From: Alkaliflexus imshenetskii DSM 15055
GTDB taxonomy: Bacteria > Bacteroidota > Bacteroidia > Bacteroidales > Marinilabiliaceae
Assembly: GCF_000517065.1 (NCBI RefSeq)
Contig: NZ_KI912105.1
Coordinates: forward strand, 3,907,641 to 3,971,640
Direction of reading: 5' to 3'
Length of the DNA stretch: 64,000 bases
In this document: piece after piece, positions 45,671-56,866 of the stretch
How positions within the stretch are numbered: position 1 is the stretch's first letter
Layout of the letters: every line of letters begins with the position of its first letter
The notes under the pieces: model-generated
Database searches by the model: none
Seen by the model: only the letters and a program-made list of their open reading frames with translations
Told to the model about the DNA's origin: nothing
Made by a program: the position numbers and the translations under genes

Positions 45671-47080
45671 TTAACGGGTAGATAATTGATGAAATACTCT
45701 AAAGGTGGTTTCTCCTGCTCTGATATTCACACTCACCGGTTCGTTTGATACACCACCCCCCGCACGACGTTGTTCGAGTGTTAGGTTGTGTTCGCCCTCA
45801 GGAAGATGCAGTCGGGCATACGAAAGAGAATAGGGTAGTGATTGCCAGTTGCGGGTATCAGCCTTCTCAGTCATGGCGTTTACGATGCTGGTGATGGTTC
45901 CAAGGCTTTTATTTTCGCTGCGTGCCAACTGCTCCATAGCTTGTTTGGTGGCAAGCCTTAAAATGCTGTTCCCAATTTCGCGCATCATGCGGTCACTAAG
46001 CGACTGGAATGCAATTTTATTTATATCCTGGGCAATTTCCAGCGGATAGGTTCGGTTGTTATGATTGAGTGCTGCCTGATAGTATAGCGGGGGCCGTTCA
46101 ACAAACTTGGGGAAAGCCACACGAAGAATAGACAAGTTTCGTAAAGAGGCTTGTTGCTGCTGCGAATTACCTCCAAACATCAATGGAAAAGACATGCCAA
46201 GCTCATCGCTGCCAAACATCATCACACCGTTGCGCATACCAAGATTGGTAAGGTTCAGGGTCCATTCAGATTTTATGGGGCCCAGGCCATTCATCCAGAT
46301 ATACACCAATTCGCCATTGTCGGAATCGATTTCAGGTGTCTGCATACCAAATTTCTCCTCGAAAAATCGCACTTCGCTGCGAAAACCCATCCTAGCCGCT
46401 GAGCGCAATAAGTCTTCCTTCAACTGCCGGGGTGGCTGCACATTAAACAGCGTGGTGTAATCATTCTCATATATCTCCAGTGCATTGCGATAGGCGATAA
46501 ATGCATTGTTGTAGTCGCCCGTGGCCTGATAAATCATCCCCATCAAATTGTGGGCAAAGGCATCGCGGGCATATTTATTTTTGTGTTCCTTGTAGCCGTC
46601 GTTAATTTGCTGAAGTCGGATATTTACCCTGCGGCACTCGACCAGCGCCCCTTCATAATCCTTTAAAGCAATAAAATTAAGTGCCTTATAATAATGAATC
46701 ATTATTGATTCAAAATCTTCGGGCGGATAGGGGCGAGTCATTGGGTTTGATATAAGTGCCAGTGCCTCGGAGCCTAAGTTCTTTCGGTAATCCTCCACAT
46801 AAAAATCGGCCATGTTGAAATAGTGGTTACTCTGCTCATGTTCACCAAGCATGAATAACACCATCCCTCGATTCATAAAATATAAAACCCGGTGATTGTT
46901 CTCTGCCCATTTTCGGTTTTTCAACAATTCTTTATCTGCCTCTTCAAATTGACCAAGAGCTATATGGTTTTGAACGGCGGCAGTTCGCTGATAAAAGGTG
47001 GCGCATCCGGCCAGAAGTATCAGGATACCAACTATCCCGAAACGGAGAAGCAATGGTTTATGAGCGTTCTTATGGCGCAT
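45671..47080 (-). CDS. TPR-containing lipoprotein, COG3014-like
   Basis: 469 residues. The lipobox LILLAGC places the lipidated cysteine at 26. The N-terminal half contains TPR-like helices (EEADKELLKNRKWAE, NLMGMIYQATGDYNNAFIAY). The C-terminal half is beta-rich and unassigned (YIWMNGLGPIKSEWTLNL). It is like COG3014, whose members are often next to LpoB. It lies downstream of lpoB on the same strand, separated by a terminator hairpin, so it is likely expressed partly from lpoB read-through and partly from its own promoter. A role in cell-wall synthesis control is inferred from this neighbour only. Confidence 0.78.
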   Translation of the reverse strand: MRHKNAHKPLLLRFGIVGILILLAGCATFYQRTAAVQNHIALGQFEEADKELLKNRKWAENNHRVLYFMNRGMVLFMLGEHEQSNHYFNMADFYVEDYRKNLGSEALALISNPMTRPYPPEDFESIMIHYYKALNFIALKDYEGALVECRRVNIRLQQINDGYKEHKNKYARDAFAHNLMGMIYQATGDYNNAFIAYRNALEIYENDYTTLFNVQPPRQLKEDLLRSAARMGFRSEVRFFEEKFGMQTPEIDSDNGELVYIWMNGLGPIKSEWTLNLTNLGMRNGVMMFGSDELGMSFPLMFGGNSQQQQASLRNLSILRVAFPKFVERPPLYYQAALNHNNRTYPLEIAQDINKIAFQSLSDRMMREIGNSILRLATKQAMEQLARSENKSLGTITSIVNAMTEKADTRNWQSLPYSLSYARLHLPEGEHNLTLEQRRAGGGVSNEPVSVNIRAGETTFRVFHQLSTR

Positions 47081-47211
47081 AGGGTTTATGTGATGAAGGA
47101 GAATCTTAAAAGGATTTGAAATATGTAAAGCATTAGCTCTATATTATGTTCAGAATATCGATACAATATCTAAACACAACCATTTCAATCAAGAAAAAAG
47201 CGATTGAAAAA

Positions 47212-47247
47212 TCGGAGTCTGAAAACACAACTGCTTTCAGACTCCGA
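47212..47247 (-). terminator. Intrinsic terminator after lpoB
   Basis: TCGGAGTCTGAAA (47212-47224) and TTTCAGACTCCGA (47235-47247) are perfect 13-base inverted repeats. On the minus strand they are followed by TTTTT. It starts eight bases after the lpoB stop. Confidence 0.8.
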
Positions 47248-47254
47248 CAATTAT

Positions 47255-47839
47255 TTAATTACGGATGTACTTACGGATACGCTTGTCGCCAATCCATACC
47301 ACTTCGCTGGTTTCCAAGCCGGTTAGCTCAAGGTTCACCTGGTAGTAGTTTACTCTTTCGCGACGGTAGCTGTCAACAATTGAGTTGATGTCGCCGTTTA
47401 GCATATAGTCGGCACCAAGCTCCATGCCCCAGCGCTTGGCTGTCTCAACCGAAGCAAAATCCTGCTGAGAAGCCCGCTCACGACGCAACTCTTCACGTTT
47501 GTCGCCGGCTTGTACCAATCTTACGCGTCCGCTGTTGATGAAGGCACGCTCCACATCTTTGATAAACGTCTCTGCATTGATGTGTTCGTGTGATTTATTG
47601 TAAACCAGACCAACGATAACCACAGGGCGCTCGCCGGTACGTCTTACATGGTCATCCAGCCATCTGCCGTCAAGAATCTGAGCCACCATGGCTTCGGCAG
47701 TCATGCGCGAGTCTGAATCGTTCCAACGTCCACTCAGGTCGATGGTTTCCTGCGTACCAATACGCTCAATTTTACGGGTGTTGCAGCTTTGCAACATCAG
47801 TCCAAACAAAAGGACTGAAAACAAGGAAAGGTATTTCAT
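47255..47839 (-). CDS. lpoB: LpoB-like penicillin-binding-protein activator lipoprotein
   Basis: 194 residues. The lipobox LMLQSC gives Cys19. The LpoB (PF13036) core begins TIDLSGRWNDSDSRMTAEAM and includes VVIVGLVYNKSHEHIN, GADYMLNGDINSIVDS and the terminal VWIGDKRIRKYI. In proteobacteria LpoB is an outer-membrane lipoprotein that activates PBP1B from outside. Its Bacteroidota homologues are assigned by similarity. It is paired with the COG3014-like gene. Confidence 0.85.
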   Translation of the reverse strand: MKYLSLFSVLLFGLMLQSCNTRKIERIGTQETIDLSGRWNDSDSRMTAEAMVAQILDGRWLDDHVRRTGERPVVIVGLVYNKSHEHINAETFIKDVERAFINSGRVRLVQAGDKREELRRERASQQDFASVETAKRWGMELGADYMLNGDINSIVDSYRRERVNYYQVNLELTGLETSEVVWIGDKRIRKYIRN

Positions 47840-47966
47840 AATACAAATAATTGATTTTATTTATTCTTGATTTCAAATTTTATACCAATCATCAACACAA
47901 TTAAATTACACAATCAATAAAATTGTAATCTATTAAAATACAGCATTATATTTAATGATGGCTGAT

Positions 47967-48515
47967 TTATTCGTCCGCCGTATTCAAATCGCCAAGGTAA
48001 TGCATAAGTTGCTCAATCAACTGTGCCATGGACCGATCTTTCATCTCAATCATAAAGTCAAACTCTTCGTCGTACACATTTGAGATGCCCGCTTTAAAAC
48101 CTGCCATCGACATTCTTGTGAGCCATTTCACCGGAAAATGATAATGTGTGTCAAGCACCAAAAGCAGATCCAGTCTTTTTTCTGCAAACTCTGATAACAT
48201 CTCCATTTTGGGTTCCATAAAGAAGTTACACTCCTTTTGTGAAAAAAACTGCCAGGTTTTATCACTGATATAGTTGTGCTCCTTTTTGGCATCGGGGAGA
48301 TATCCTAAAATTGTAAATTGTGCGCCAGATGCAGGAAATTCTTTGATAAAATTCTTAACCAGTTTCAAGTTGTCAGAATTTCCAGCATCGAAAACGATAC
48401 CCACTGTTCGAGCACGTTTTAGACTCACTGCTTTCACATTGCGACGACGGTTACCCGATTTATGCTTAAGCAAGGCACTGCCTGCTTTGGTTCTAAGTTT
48501 TTCCAGAAATATCAT
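47967..48515 (-). CDS. DUF6913-like conserved protein
   Basis: 182 residues, no signal peptide. A basic N-terminus (RRRNVKAVSLKRART) precedes an alpha/beta segment (VGIVFDAGNSDNLKLVKNFIKEF) that looks like a small nucleotide- or sugar-phosphate-binding fold. It matches my recollection of the Bacteroidota DUF6913 family found after ligA. It is 93 bases downstream of ligA on the same strand, so it may be co-transcribed. Function unknown. Confidence 0.65.
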   Translation of the reverse strand: MIFLEKLRTKAGSALLKHKSGNRRRNVKAVSLKRARTVGIVFDAGNSDNLKLVKNFIKEFPASGAQFTILGYLPDAKKEHNYISDKTWQFFSQKECNFFMEPKMEMLSEFAEKRLDLLLVLDTHYHFPVKWLTRMSMAGFKAGISNVYDEEFDFMIEMKDRSMAQLIEQLMHYLGDLNTADE

Positions 48516-48608
48516 CTAATCTGAGTATTGGTTAAATGGCATAAATTTGAATTGTATTCGCAGGATAAGCAATAGCCATTTCCAGCTTCTTGAATACCCA
48601 TATCAATT

Positions 48609-50639
<2,031 letters not shown>

Positions 50640-50689
50640 TTAATGGAAACAAAAATACAATTTTGGCCGGAATTGAAAAGATATATAGC

Positions 50690-50727
50690 AACTGTTTAAA
50701 TCTAATTTTTAAACATGATTAGACGCT
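50690..50727 (+). repeat. Loose end of the MITE-like element
   Basis: The stretch starting AACTGTTTAAATCTAA and ending in TGATTAGACGCT matches the left end of the element at 51651-51836. No matching right end or inner palindrome is present in the 50622-50928 gap, so this is a truncated or solo terminus. The rest of that gap shows nothing. Confidence 0.5.
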
Positions 50728-50928
50728 AAGACAATTACATTTTGGACAGTTAGACCGGGTCAAAATTATGTGCCAATTCCCTTTTGTCTATTCATCTTTT
50801 GTGTTTTGTCTCACTCTCTAACTTTGCAAACGAAACTTCATCGAAAATCAATCTGACAGCTATTCAGATTAATCATAAGGAGCGAAATAGTTTCAAGCAT
50901 CCATGCTTTGATAAAATAATCATCAAGT

Positions 50929-51183
50929 TTAATGAGGCTTTCTTCCGGAAAACACACCTTCAATCCATTGACGTATGCCGGCAGTTACAGGTTTCAGCAA
51001 CTCGCCAAACAGGCTTGATGCCAGGCGGATAGGATTTAAAGATGCGCCTAGTTCAAGTATTGCCAAATCCATTTTTCGACGTGCGATACGCACTTCATAG
51101 GTAAGGCGCATTTTTTCATTTTCCAGATCGGAAAAGGACTCAATATCAGAGTAGGGGGATTTATTATTCTTCATCTTCTTCAA
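50929..51183 (-). CDS. Small conserved hypothetical protein of the YtxH/holin cassette
   Basis: 84 residues, charged N-terminus and a C-terminal amphipathic stretch (IRLASSLFGELLKPVTAGIRQWIEG). No confident membrane helix, no signal. It overlaps the end of the holin-like gene by 20 bases on the same strand, implying coupled expression. Such a third small gene is usual in the Bacteroidota YtxH/holin cassette. Function unknown. Confidence 0.65.
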   Translation of the reverse strand: MKKMKNNKSPYSDIESFSDLENEKMRLTYEVRIARRKMDLAILELGASLNPIRLASSLFGELLKPVTAGIRQWIEGVFSGRKPH

Positions 51184-51532
51184 ATTTTGGAAAAAACAGC
51201 TTAATAAAAGCCTTTATAATTGGTTTTTCGACCCATTTATGTCTCATGGCGTAAAAAACAATGGCCAATATCAAATAAAACAAAGCCACAATCGTGAATC
51301 CCAGCCCGTTTGAATTTAATAAATCACTAAGAAAAAAAGCAGTAGCCAGCGACAAAAACATTAGTACAAAAAAGAGAAGATAGAGTACTCCTAGTTTAAC
51401 GGCAAAACCCGAAGTGAACTTAGATAACTCTTCAACCACATGAATTTTAGTCAAATCAATGCGTTTGTCAAGGTACTTCTCGAATTCATCCTTCACTTCA
51501 GCCAGATTTTCTTTTATATTGTCCTGTATCAT
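51164..51532 (-). CDS. Phage-holin-family (DUF1469) membrane protein
   Basis: 122 residues. Two clear membrane helices (KLGVLYLLFFVLMFLSLATA and LGFTIVALFYLILAIVFYAM) follow an amphipathic N-terminus with DEFEKYLDKRIDLTK. The C-terminus is cytoplasmic and charged. This is the Holin-X/DUF1469 pattern. It is probably an inner-membrane stress or envelope protein rather than a true phage holin, because no lysis genes are nearby. Confidence 0.78.
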   Translation of the reverse strand: MIQDNIKENLAEVKDEFEKYLDKRIDLTKIHVVEELSKFTSGFAVKLGVLYLLFFVLMFLSLATAFFLSDLLNSNGLGFTIVALFYLILAIVFYAMRHKWVEKPIIKAFIKLFFPKFEEDEE

Positions 51533-51650
51533 ACCATCAAATTAGTTTATGGATTAGTTTTGGTAGTTTGTAGACTTTAAGTTATTAAAAACTCTAACAA
51601 TAGCGCATCTTGAAGAAAATTTATTTACTAGAATATTCTCTTCGGTTAGT

Positions 51651-51836
51651 AACTGCTTAAATTTAATTTATAAAACATGATTTTGACGCAGAGAGTATTA
51701 GATATTAGATAGATAGAGTAGTTGCGAAAGATGATTAGATTTATCTTAACTTCTGTTTATTCTTATCTATCTGTCTAAATATCTAACATCTAACAATCTA
51801 TAAAGCAGATTTACAACAAAATTTAAACAGTCTCTA
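51651..51836 (+). repeat. MITE-like element, copy 3
   Basis: The left end AACTGCTTAAATTTAATTTA and the right end AAATTTAAACAGTCTCT are inverted repeats. The inner palindrome TAGATAGATAGAGTAG faces CTTATCTATCTGTCTAA. It lies between the YtxH gene and the holin-like gene and is inverted relative to copies 1 and 2. Confidence 0.75.
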
Positions 51837-51891
51837 ATACAAAGACGGCGCTAAAAAAAAAATCAATACTGATTAATAACTAATAAAAATG

Positions 51892-51919
51892 CGGCTGCCT
51901 CTGAAACAAGAGACAGCCG
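51892..51919 (-). terminator. Terminator after the YtxH gene
   Basis: CGGCTGCCTCT pairs with AGAGACAGCCG apart from one mismatch, and on the minus strand the hairpin is followed by CATTTTTATT. It separates the YtxH gene from the rest of the cassette. Confidence 0.65.
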
Positions 51920-51980
51920 TATGTGAGTTTGTAGCCTGGCAGAAGCCATCATTTTGGCACTAAAACTCTATGATGTACCA

Positions 51981-52271
51981 TCAAACTCCGGCTTTTGCTT
52001 TGGCTTCATGAGGCTTTTTGTACTCATTTACCAACTCTTCAATACGGTGTTCCACATCATGCATTTTCTTCTTTAAGTCTTCTTTTAGTTCACCGCCTTT
52101 GGTTTTCACCTTCTCCTTCATTTTGTCGAGGTCGTCTTCCAACTCGTCGATTTTTTTCTTTATTTGTTTGCGGGTGTCTGCCCCTGATTGGGGGGCATAA
52201 AGTAAAGCGATGGCTGCTCCCAAGGCTGCGCCGGCAACGAGTCCGCCTATAAATGATGCTGCACTTTTCAT
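51981..52271 (-). CDS. YtxH-domain protein
   Basis: 96 residues. It starts AASFIGGLVAGAALGAAIALLYAPQSGADTR, a glycine-rich membrane anchor and the LYAP motif diagnostic of YtxH, then a long charged coiled-coil (KKKIDELEDDLDKMKEKVK). These are general-stress envelope proteins. The start sits in a 404-base divergent gap shared with the RelA/SpoT gene. Confidence 0.85.
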   Translation of the reverse strand: MKSAASFIGGLVAGAALGAAIALLYAPQSGADTRKQIKKKIDELEDDLDKMKEKVKTKGGELKEDLKKKMHDVEHRIEELVNEYKKPHEAKAKAGV

Positions 52272-52675
52272 AATAGAAAAATTTTAAGAGTTAAACAACT
52301 ATTTACTATGTAATAAAATTTTGAATGCTACACTTCGCCTTTGATTCTTGACATTTATCAAAATAGAAAGTATTTCGAAGGGGTGTTTTTTGAAAGATGA
52401 AATGCTTTGATTTTTATACCCCTTGCTCATCATATAACCTAAATATAGGTGTAAATTTTCGAAATGTCAATTAACCGAAGGGTCGGATTAACGTGAATTT
52501 TAAGAGTTATATAAAAATTAACAGTTGTTTTATAGTTTTGGTTCATTGCAGTTTGGTTGGCCATGTATGGTTTGTTTTGTGAAGGTTTTTGAAAACCGGA
52601 GAAGGAAAAGCAGATAATTATAAACGCTTATCCTGCTTAATTTTTATCTTTACGATACTTTAACGCGGAAAGATT
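52272..52675. other. Divergent promoter region YtxH/RelA
   Basis: 404 bases, AT-rich, no gene. It contains TATCTTTA at 52645-52652, one base off the -7 consensus, before the RelA/SpoT gene. Nothing else stands out. Confidence 0.4.
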
Positions 52676-54910
52676 ATGGAAGACAGAATGCTTCAGATAG
52701 CCCCCAATGAGAGACGAGAAATCCTGATTGCTTACAGCAAATTATTGCGTGCCAGTTCAGGCATACTCAAGTGGGAAGATGTAAAACAAATCCGCAAGGC
52801 AATAGAGTTGTCGCTTGATAAAGTGGGCCTGGAAAGAAGCCCTTCGGGTAAATTATCAGTGTTGCATTCCCTCGAAGTTGGGCGTATTGCCGTAGAAGAG
52901 ATAGGCCTGGGGCGCACATCGCTTATTTGTGCTTTGTTGTATGAGGTGCTCCGCCGTTCCGGAGCATCTGTAGAAGAAATTAAACAGCAATTTGGAGAGC
53001 AGGTGGCCAATATTATGGATGGCCTTATAAAAGTGTTTGACCTCTACCAACGCAATGCCTCCATACAATCTGAGAACTTTCGAAAGCTGTTGCTAACCTT
53101 TGCGCAGGATGTGAGGGTTATACTTATTATCATTGCCGACAGGTTGCAAACGATGCGTTCACTCGATTTGTACAATCCCGAATTGCAGCTAAGTATTTCA
53201 TCTGAGGTATCGTACCTATATGCTCCTATGGCTCACCGTTTAGGACTCTACACCATTAAATCGGAGATGGAAGACCTGGTGATGAAATATACCAATCGTG
53301 ATATGTACAAGTTCATCGCCAAGAAATTAAACGAAACAAAAAGGGCCAGAGATAAATATATTAAAGAGTTTATTGCGCCAATTCAGTCAGAACTTGAAGA
53401 GAACGACCTCAAGTTCGATATCAAGGGACGGACCAAAACCATACACTCTATCTATAACAAGATGAAGAAGCAAAAGGTAGAGTTTGAGCAGGTTTATGAT
53501 TTATTTGCCATACGAGTTATTCTGGATAGTGAACTTAAAAGCGAAAAGGCTGATTGCTGGAAAGTCTATTCAATTGTGGCAGACAAGTACCAGCCCAACC
53601 CCAGCCGTATGCGCGATTGGCTATCCATTCCCAAGAGTAACGGTTACGAATCATTGCACACAACAGTATTGGGGCCTGAAAACAAATGGGTTGAAGTTCA
53701 GATTCGTACCCGGCGTATGGACGAAGTAGCTGAGCGTGGTCTGGCTGCACACTGGAAATACAAAGGGGTGAAAGGCGACCAGGGACTTGATCACTGGCTT
53801 GCCAATATCCGTGAAATTCTTGAAAACCCTGAGTTAAATGCGGTCGATTTTATTGATGACTTTAAACTCAACCTTTACGATGAGGAAGTTTTTGTTTTCA
53901 CCCCAAAAGGAGATTTGATAAGGCTTCCCAAAGGAGCTACCGTACTGGATTTTGCTTTTGATATCCATTCAGAAGTAGGGAAGAAGTGTATTGGTGCAAG
54001 GGTAAACCAAAAAAATGTCTCCATCCGTCATGTATTGCAAAACGGTGATCAGGTGGAAATTACCACTGCATCAAACCAGGCACCAAAACAGGATTGGCTC
54101 AATGTGGTGGTGACATCAAAAGCAAAAACCAAGTTAAAACAGGCGCTCAGAGAGATTCAGTATAAAGAGTCGGAGTTGGGAAGAGAGATGCTTATACGGC
54201 GCTTAAAGAACTGGAAACTTGATATAAATGATCAGCTTACCGGACTGCTTGTAAAGCATTTCAAATATAAAAGCACGAATGACTTCTTTCGGGATATAGG
54301 TATTGAAAAACTTGATGTGGTGGCCATCCGCGAGTTTATTCAGCAGCAGCAGAAGAAAGAAACAGAGCGCGAACAAAATGAAATTGCGCAAGGCGTTCGC
54401 AGTGCCGGAAATTTTGTGTCACCTCAGCCTGAAGAGTCGGAACATTCGGGTGATGACGTGCTACTTATCGATAAAAACCTTACCAATGTGGATTACAAAC
54501 TAGCCAAGTGTTGCAATCCTATTTTTGGCGATGATGTTTTTGGCTTTGTATCTGTATCGGGGGGCATCCGAATCCATCGTACCAATTGTCCCAATGCCAC
54601 GGAAATGCGAACCAAATTCAGCTATCGTATCGTAAAAGCACAATGGACAGGTGAGGCAGCCGGTAACTATCTGACTGCCATAAAGGTTATAGGCGAAGAC
54701 GACATTGGCATTGTGAGTAACATATCACAAATAATTTCAAAAGAGTTGAAACTTAAAATGCGTTCCATAAACGTGGACAGTAAAGAGGGACTTTTTGAGG
54801 GCACAGTCTCGGTGTTTGTGAACAACAATCAGATTCTAAATACGCTTATTAAAAAGGTTAGAGAGATTAGAGGTGTATTGTCAGTATCTCGTATCGATGC
54901 CATTGGATAA
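52676..54910 (+). CDS. RelA/SpoT homologue, probably synthetase-only
   Basis: 744 residues. The N-terminal HD domain is degenerate: H64 remains in LHSLEVGRI, but the HD pair is replaced by YE (ALLYEVLRRS, residues 86-94), and the usual ADRLHN reads ADRLQT. The synthetase domain looks intact (TKTIHSIYNKMKKQ, IPKSNGYESLHTT, VQIRTRRMDEVAERGLAAHW). TGS (VFVFTPKGDLIRLPKGA), a CC-type domain (CCNPIFGDDVFGFVS) and a C-terminal ACT domain follow. It therefore likely makes but does not hydrolyse (p)ppGpp. A separate bifunctional Rel would be expected elsewhere in the genome. Confidence 0.9.
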   Translation: MEDRMLQIAPNERREILIAYSKLLRASSGILKWEDVKQIRKAIELSLDKVGLERSPSGKLSVLHSLEVGRIAVEEIGLGRTSLICALLYEVLRRSGASVEEIKQQFGEQVANIMDGLIKVFDLYQRNASIQSENFRKLLLTFAQDVRVILIIIADRLQTMRSLDLYNPELQLSISSEVSYLYAPMAHRLGLYTIKSEMEDLVMKYTNRDMYKFIAKKLNETKRARDKYIKEFIAPIQSELEENDLKFDIKGRTKTIHSIYNKMKKQKVEFEQVYDLFAIRVILDSELKSEKADCWKVYSIVADKYQPNPSRMRDWLSIPKSNGYESLHTTVLGPENKWVEVQIRTRRMDEVAERGLAAHWKYKGVKGDQGLDHWLANIREILENPELNAVDFIDDFKLNLYDEEVFVFTPKGDLIRLPKGATVLDFAFDIHSEVGKKCIGARVNQKNVSIRHVLQNGDQVEITTASNQAPKQDWLNVVVTSKAKTKLKQALREIQYKESELGREMLIRRLKNWKLDINDQLTGLLVKHFKYKSTNDFFRDIGIEKLDVVAIREFIQQQQKKETEREQNEIAQGVRSAGNFVSPQPEESEHSGDDVLLIDKNLTNVDYKLAKCCNPIFGDDVFGFVSVSGGIRIHRTNCPNATEMRTKFSYRIVKAQWTGEAAGNYLTAIKVIGEDDIGIVSNISQIISKELKLKMRSINVDSKEGLFEGTVSVFVNNNQILNTLIKKVREIRGVLSVSRIDAIG

Positions 54911-54950
54911 TTTTTTTTTAAATTTTGAAGGTTAGCTGTTTGATAATCTG

Positions 54951-54958
54951 TAGTTTTG
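54951..54958 (+). promoter_or_regulatory. Bacteroidota -7 box upstream of the TPR/HTH gene
   Basis: TAGTTTTG fits TAnnTTTG, with a TTTG at 54924-54927 at roughly the right spacing (about 23 bases). Transcription would start near 54965, which supports a start codon at 54987 or 55008 rather than 54969. Confidence 0.4.
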
Positions 54959-55007
54959 GAATTGCTTTTTGCTTCAATTTTCTATGAACCATTGCTTTAA
55001 TATTGTC

Positions 55008-56696
55008 ATGAAAGGCTTAAGTTTTCGCCTGTTTATACGTTTCTCTGTTCTGGGTTTGATTTTGGTTTCGTGTGGACAGCAAAATCAGGCAGATTTAGAG
55101 CGTCTTAAATCTATTGATGTTGTATTGACTGCAAACAATGCAGAGGCAGCACTCGATAGTCTGGCTCTGTTTGATGTAACCAAACTTAATAAATACAATC
55201 AGACTTACTATAAGCTTTTATCGATTATTGCCGAGGATAAAGTATATAAGAATTTTGAAAATGACTCTGTTGCCACATACTTGGTAGATTATTTCCAGCG
55301 CGAAAAGACTTCGGAGAATTATCTGCGATCACTGATTTTTCAAGGAATTGCCCGATATAGAATTACAATGCCTGACTCGATGGTATATACACCGCTCAAA
55401 AAGGCAGAGGATCTGGTAATGAAATTTCCGGACTCCTATTCACTCTTTGCCAAATCATTATTGGCATATTATCTTGGTGCTGTGAACGATGTGCATGGCA
55501 ATCAAGCCCTGGCAGAAGCTTACTATAAAGATGCCTTAAAACTTGCCAATATTACGGGTGAAAACAATTTAATGGCCAGTGCTTCGATTTTGCTTTTCTG
55601 GATTAAACTTTTCAACAATAGTAAAGATGAAGCTCAGGAGCTGTTAAAAAGTGTCAGAGCAGATAATTTATCACCTGACAATTTATACGATTTAGTAAAT
55701 GCACAAGCGGTGCTATACTTGAAAAGTAACCAACCTGATAGTGCAGTGGTTAAATACAAAGAGTTGTTTCCTTTGTCAGATAAGGTTCCTGGGAAAATTT
55801 TTAAATCAAATATCTACTACTCCATATCACAGGCCTTTGAATTGAAGGGCGTTAAAGATTCAGCCCTGTTCTATCTACAGCAGGCTATAGCACATATTGC
55901 GGATTCATCTTACCAGCGTAGAAACTATATGATGTATCACAAGCTGGGCAACATGTCTTACAGTCAAGGACTTTATGATTTGTCGGCCGATAGTTATAAA
56001 AAAGCGTACAATTTACTACTTGCTTCTGTTGATGACATAACTGAGAAAAAAGTTCTGGAATTGGAGAAGCAGTTTAACTACTCGCGCGTTGAACTTGCTG
56101 CATTGAAACAGAAACAGCGCTCTCAAATGATCATCATTGGCATCTGTTTTTTATTGTTCTTGATGGGTTTCTTTGTCATTACCTACCGACTAAAACTAAA
56201 GGAAAATCGTCAGCGGCTTGCAAAAGAGACACTTATGCGCCTTCAAGCTGAGACGGATATTGTACTAAACAAAAAGGAGGCAAGACAGAAGGAGCATCTT
56301 ATTGCTCTTTATCACCACTTAACCCGTCGTCATGCGCGCACCGAAGAGCGTTTCGAGCAGTTGTCCTATAAATACATGAAAAACAACCAACCGGTGCATG
56401 ATGAAATTCAAAAAGAGTTGTCTGAGTTGAAGAATGAATTTAGTGCAATGCTGCCAGAACTCATTAATGACGAGTTGTTTAACTCATACATTCAGCTACC
56501 TGCATCGGTTTCTTTAACCAATGTGGAAAAGGTTATACTATTCTTACTCTATTGTCAGACTCCTTCCAATCAAATTGCAACTCTTCTAACCATAACGGCA
56601 GGCAATCTAAGGGTGAAGAAGTTAAATTTGAAGAGAAAACTTACTGGTTTTGGAGAGGATGTAGAAAATATAGACCAAATACTCGCACTTTTTTAA
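55008..56696 (+). CDS. TPR-containing membrane protein with LuxR-like HTH
   Basis: 562 residues from ATG 55008. The N-terminus has a lipobox-like LGLILVSC. TPR-like helices cover residues 30-380 (for example YYKDALKLANITGE, YSISQAFELKGVKDSALFYL, MYHKLGNMSYSQGLYDLSA). One membrane helix (MIIIGICFLLFLMGFFVIT) follows, then a coiled-coil and a C-terminal HTH region (VEKVILFLLYCQTPSNQIA to KLNLKRKL). This is a Bacteroidota one-component membrane regulator, with sensor outside and DNA-binding end inside. The lipobox would be unusual with a downstream transmembrane helix, so signal-anchor processing is uncertain. It lies upstream of a DUF3244 gene. Confidence 0.75.
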   Translation: MKGLSFRLFIRFSVLGLILVSCGQQNQADLERLKSIDVVLTANNAEAALDSLALFDVTKLNKYNQTYYKLLSIIAEDKVYKNFENDSVATYLVDYFQREKTSENYLRSLIFQGIARYRITMPDSMVYTPLKKAEDLVMKFPDSYSLFAKSLLAYYLGAVNDVHGNQALAEAYYKDALKLANITGENNLMASASILLFWIKLFNNSKDEAQELLKSVRADNLSPDNLYDLVNAQAVLYLKSNQPDSAVVKYKELFPLSDKVPGKIFKSNIYYSISQAFELKGVKDSALFYLQQAIAHIADSSYQRRNYMMYHKLGNMSYSQGLYDLSADSYKKAYNLLLASVDDITEKKVLELEKQFNYSRVELAALKQKQRSQMIIIGICFLLFLMGFFVITYRLKLKENRQRLAKETLMRLQAETDIVLNKKEARQKEHLIALYHHLTRRHARTEERFEQLSYKYMKNNQPVHDEIQKELSELKNEFSAMLPELINDELFNSYIQLPASVSLTNVEKVILFLLYCQTPSNQIATLLTITAGNLRVKKLNLKRKLTGFGEDVENIDQILALF

Positions 56697-56866
56697 TCAA
56701 AAACAGCATTTTTATGGCGTTAAAACCTGTGTTGTCATTACACTGATTAACAATGTGCTGTCTATTTTTTACGCGTTAAACCCATCGTCTGATGATTTAA
56801 TTTCTTGTGGAAAATTCATATAAGCAGGTAATTTTAAAGGATGTTAAACTCTGAAAATTGCCACTT

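Noticed and set aside
51164-51532. A prophage lysis gene
   Set aside because: The holin-like protein is part of a YtxH cassette; no endolysin, capsid or integrase genes are present in the window.
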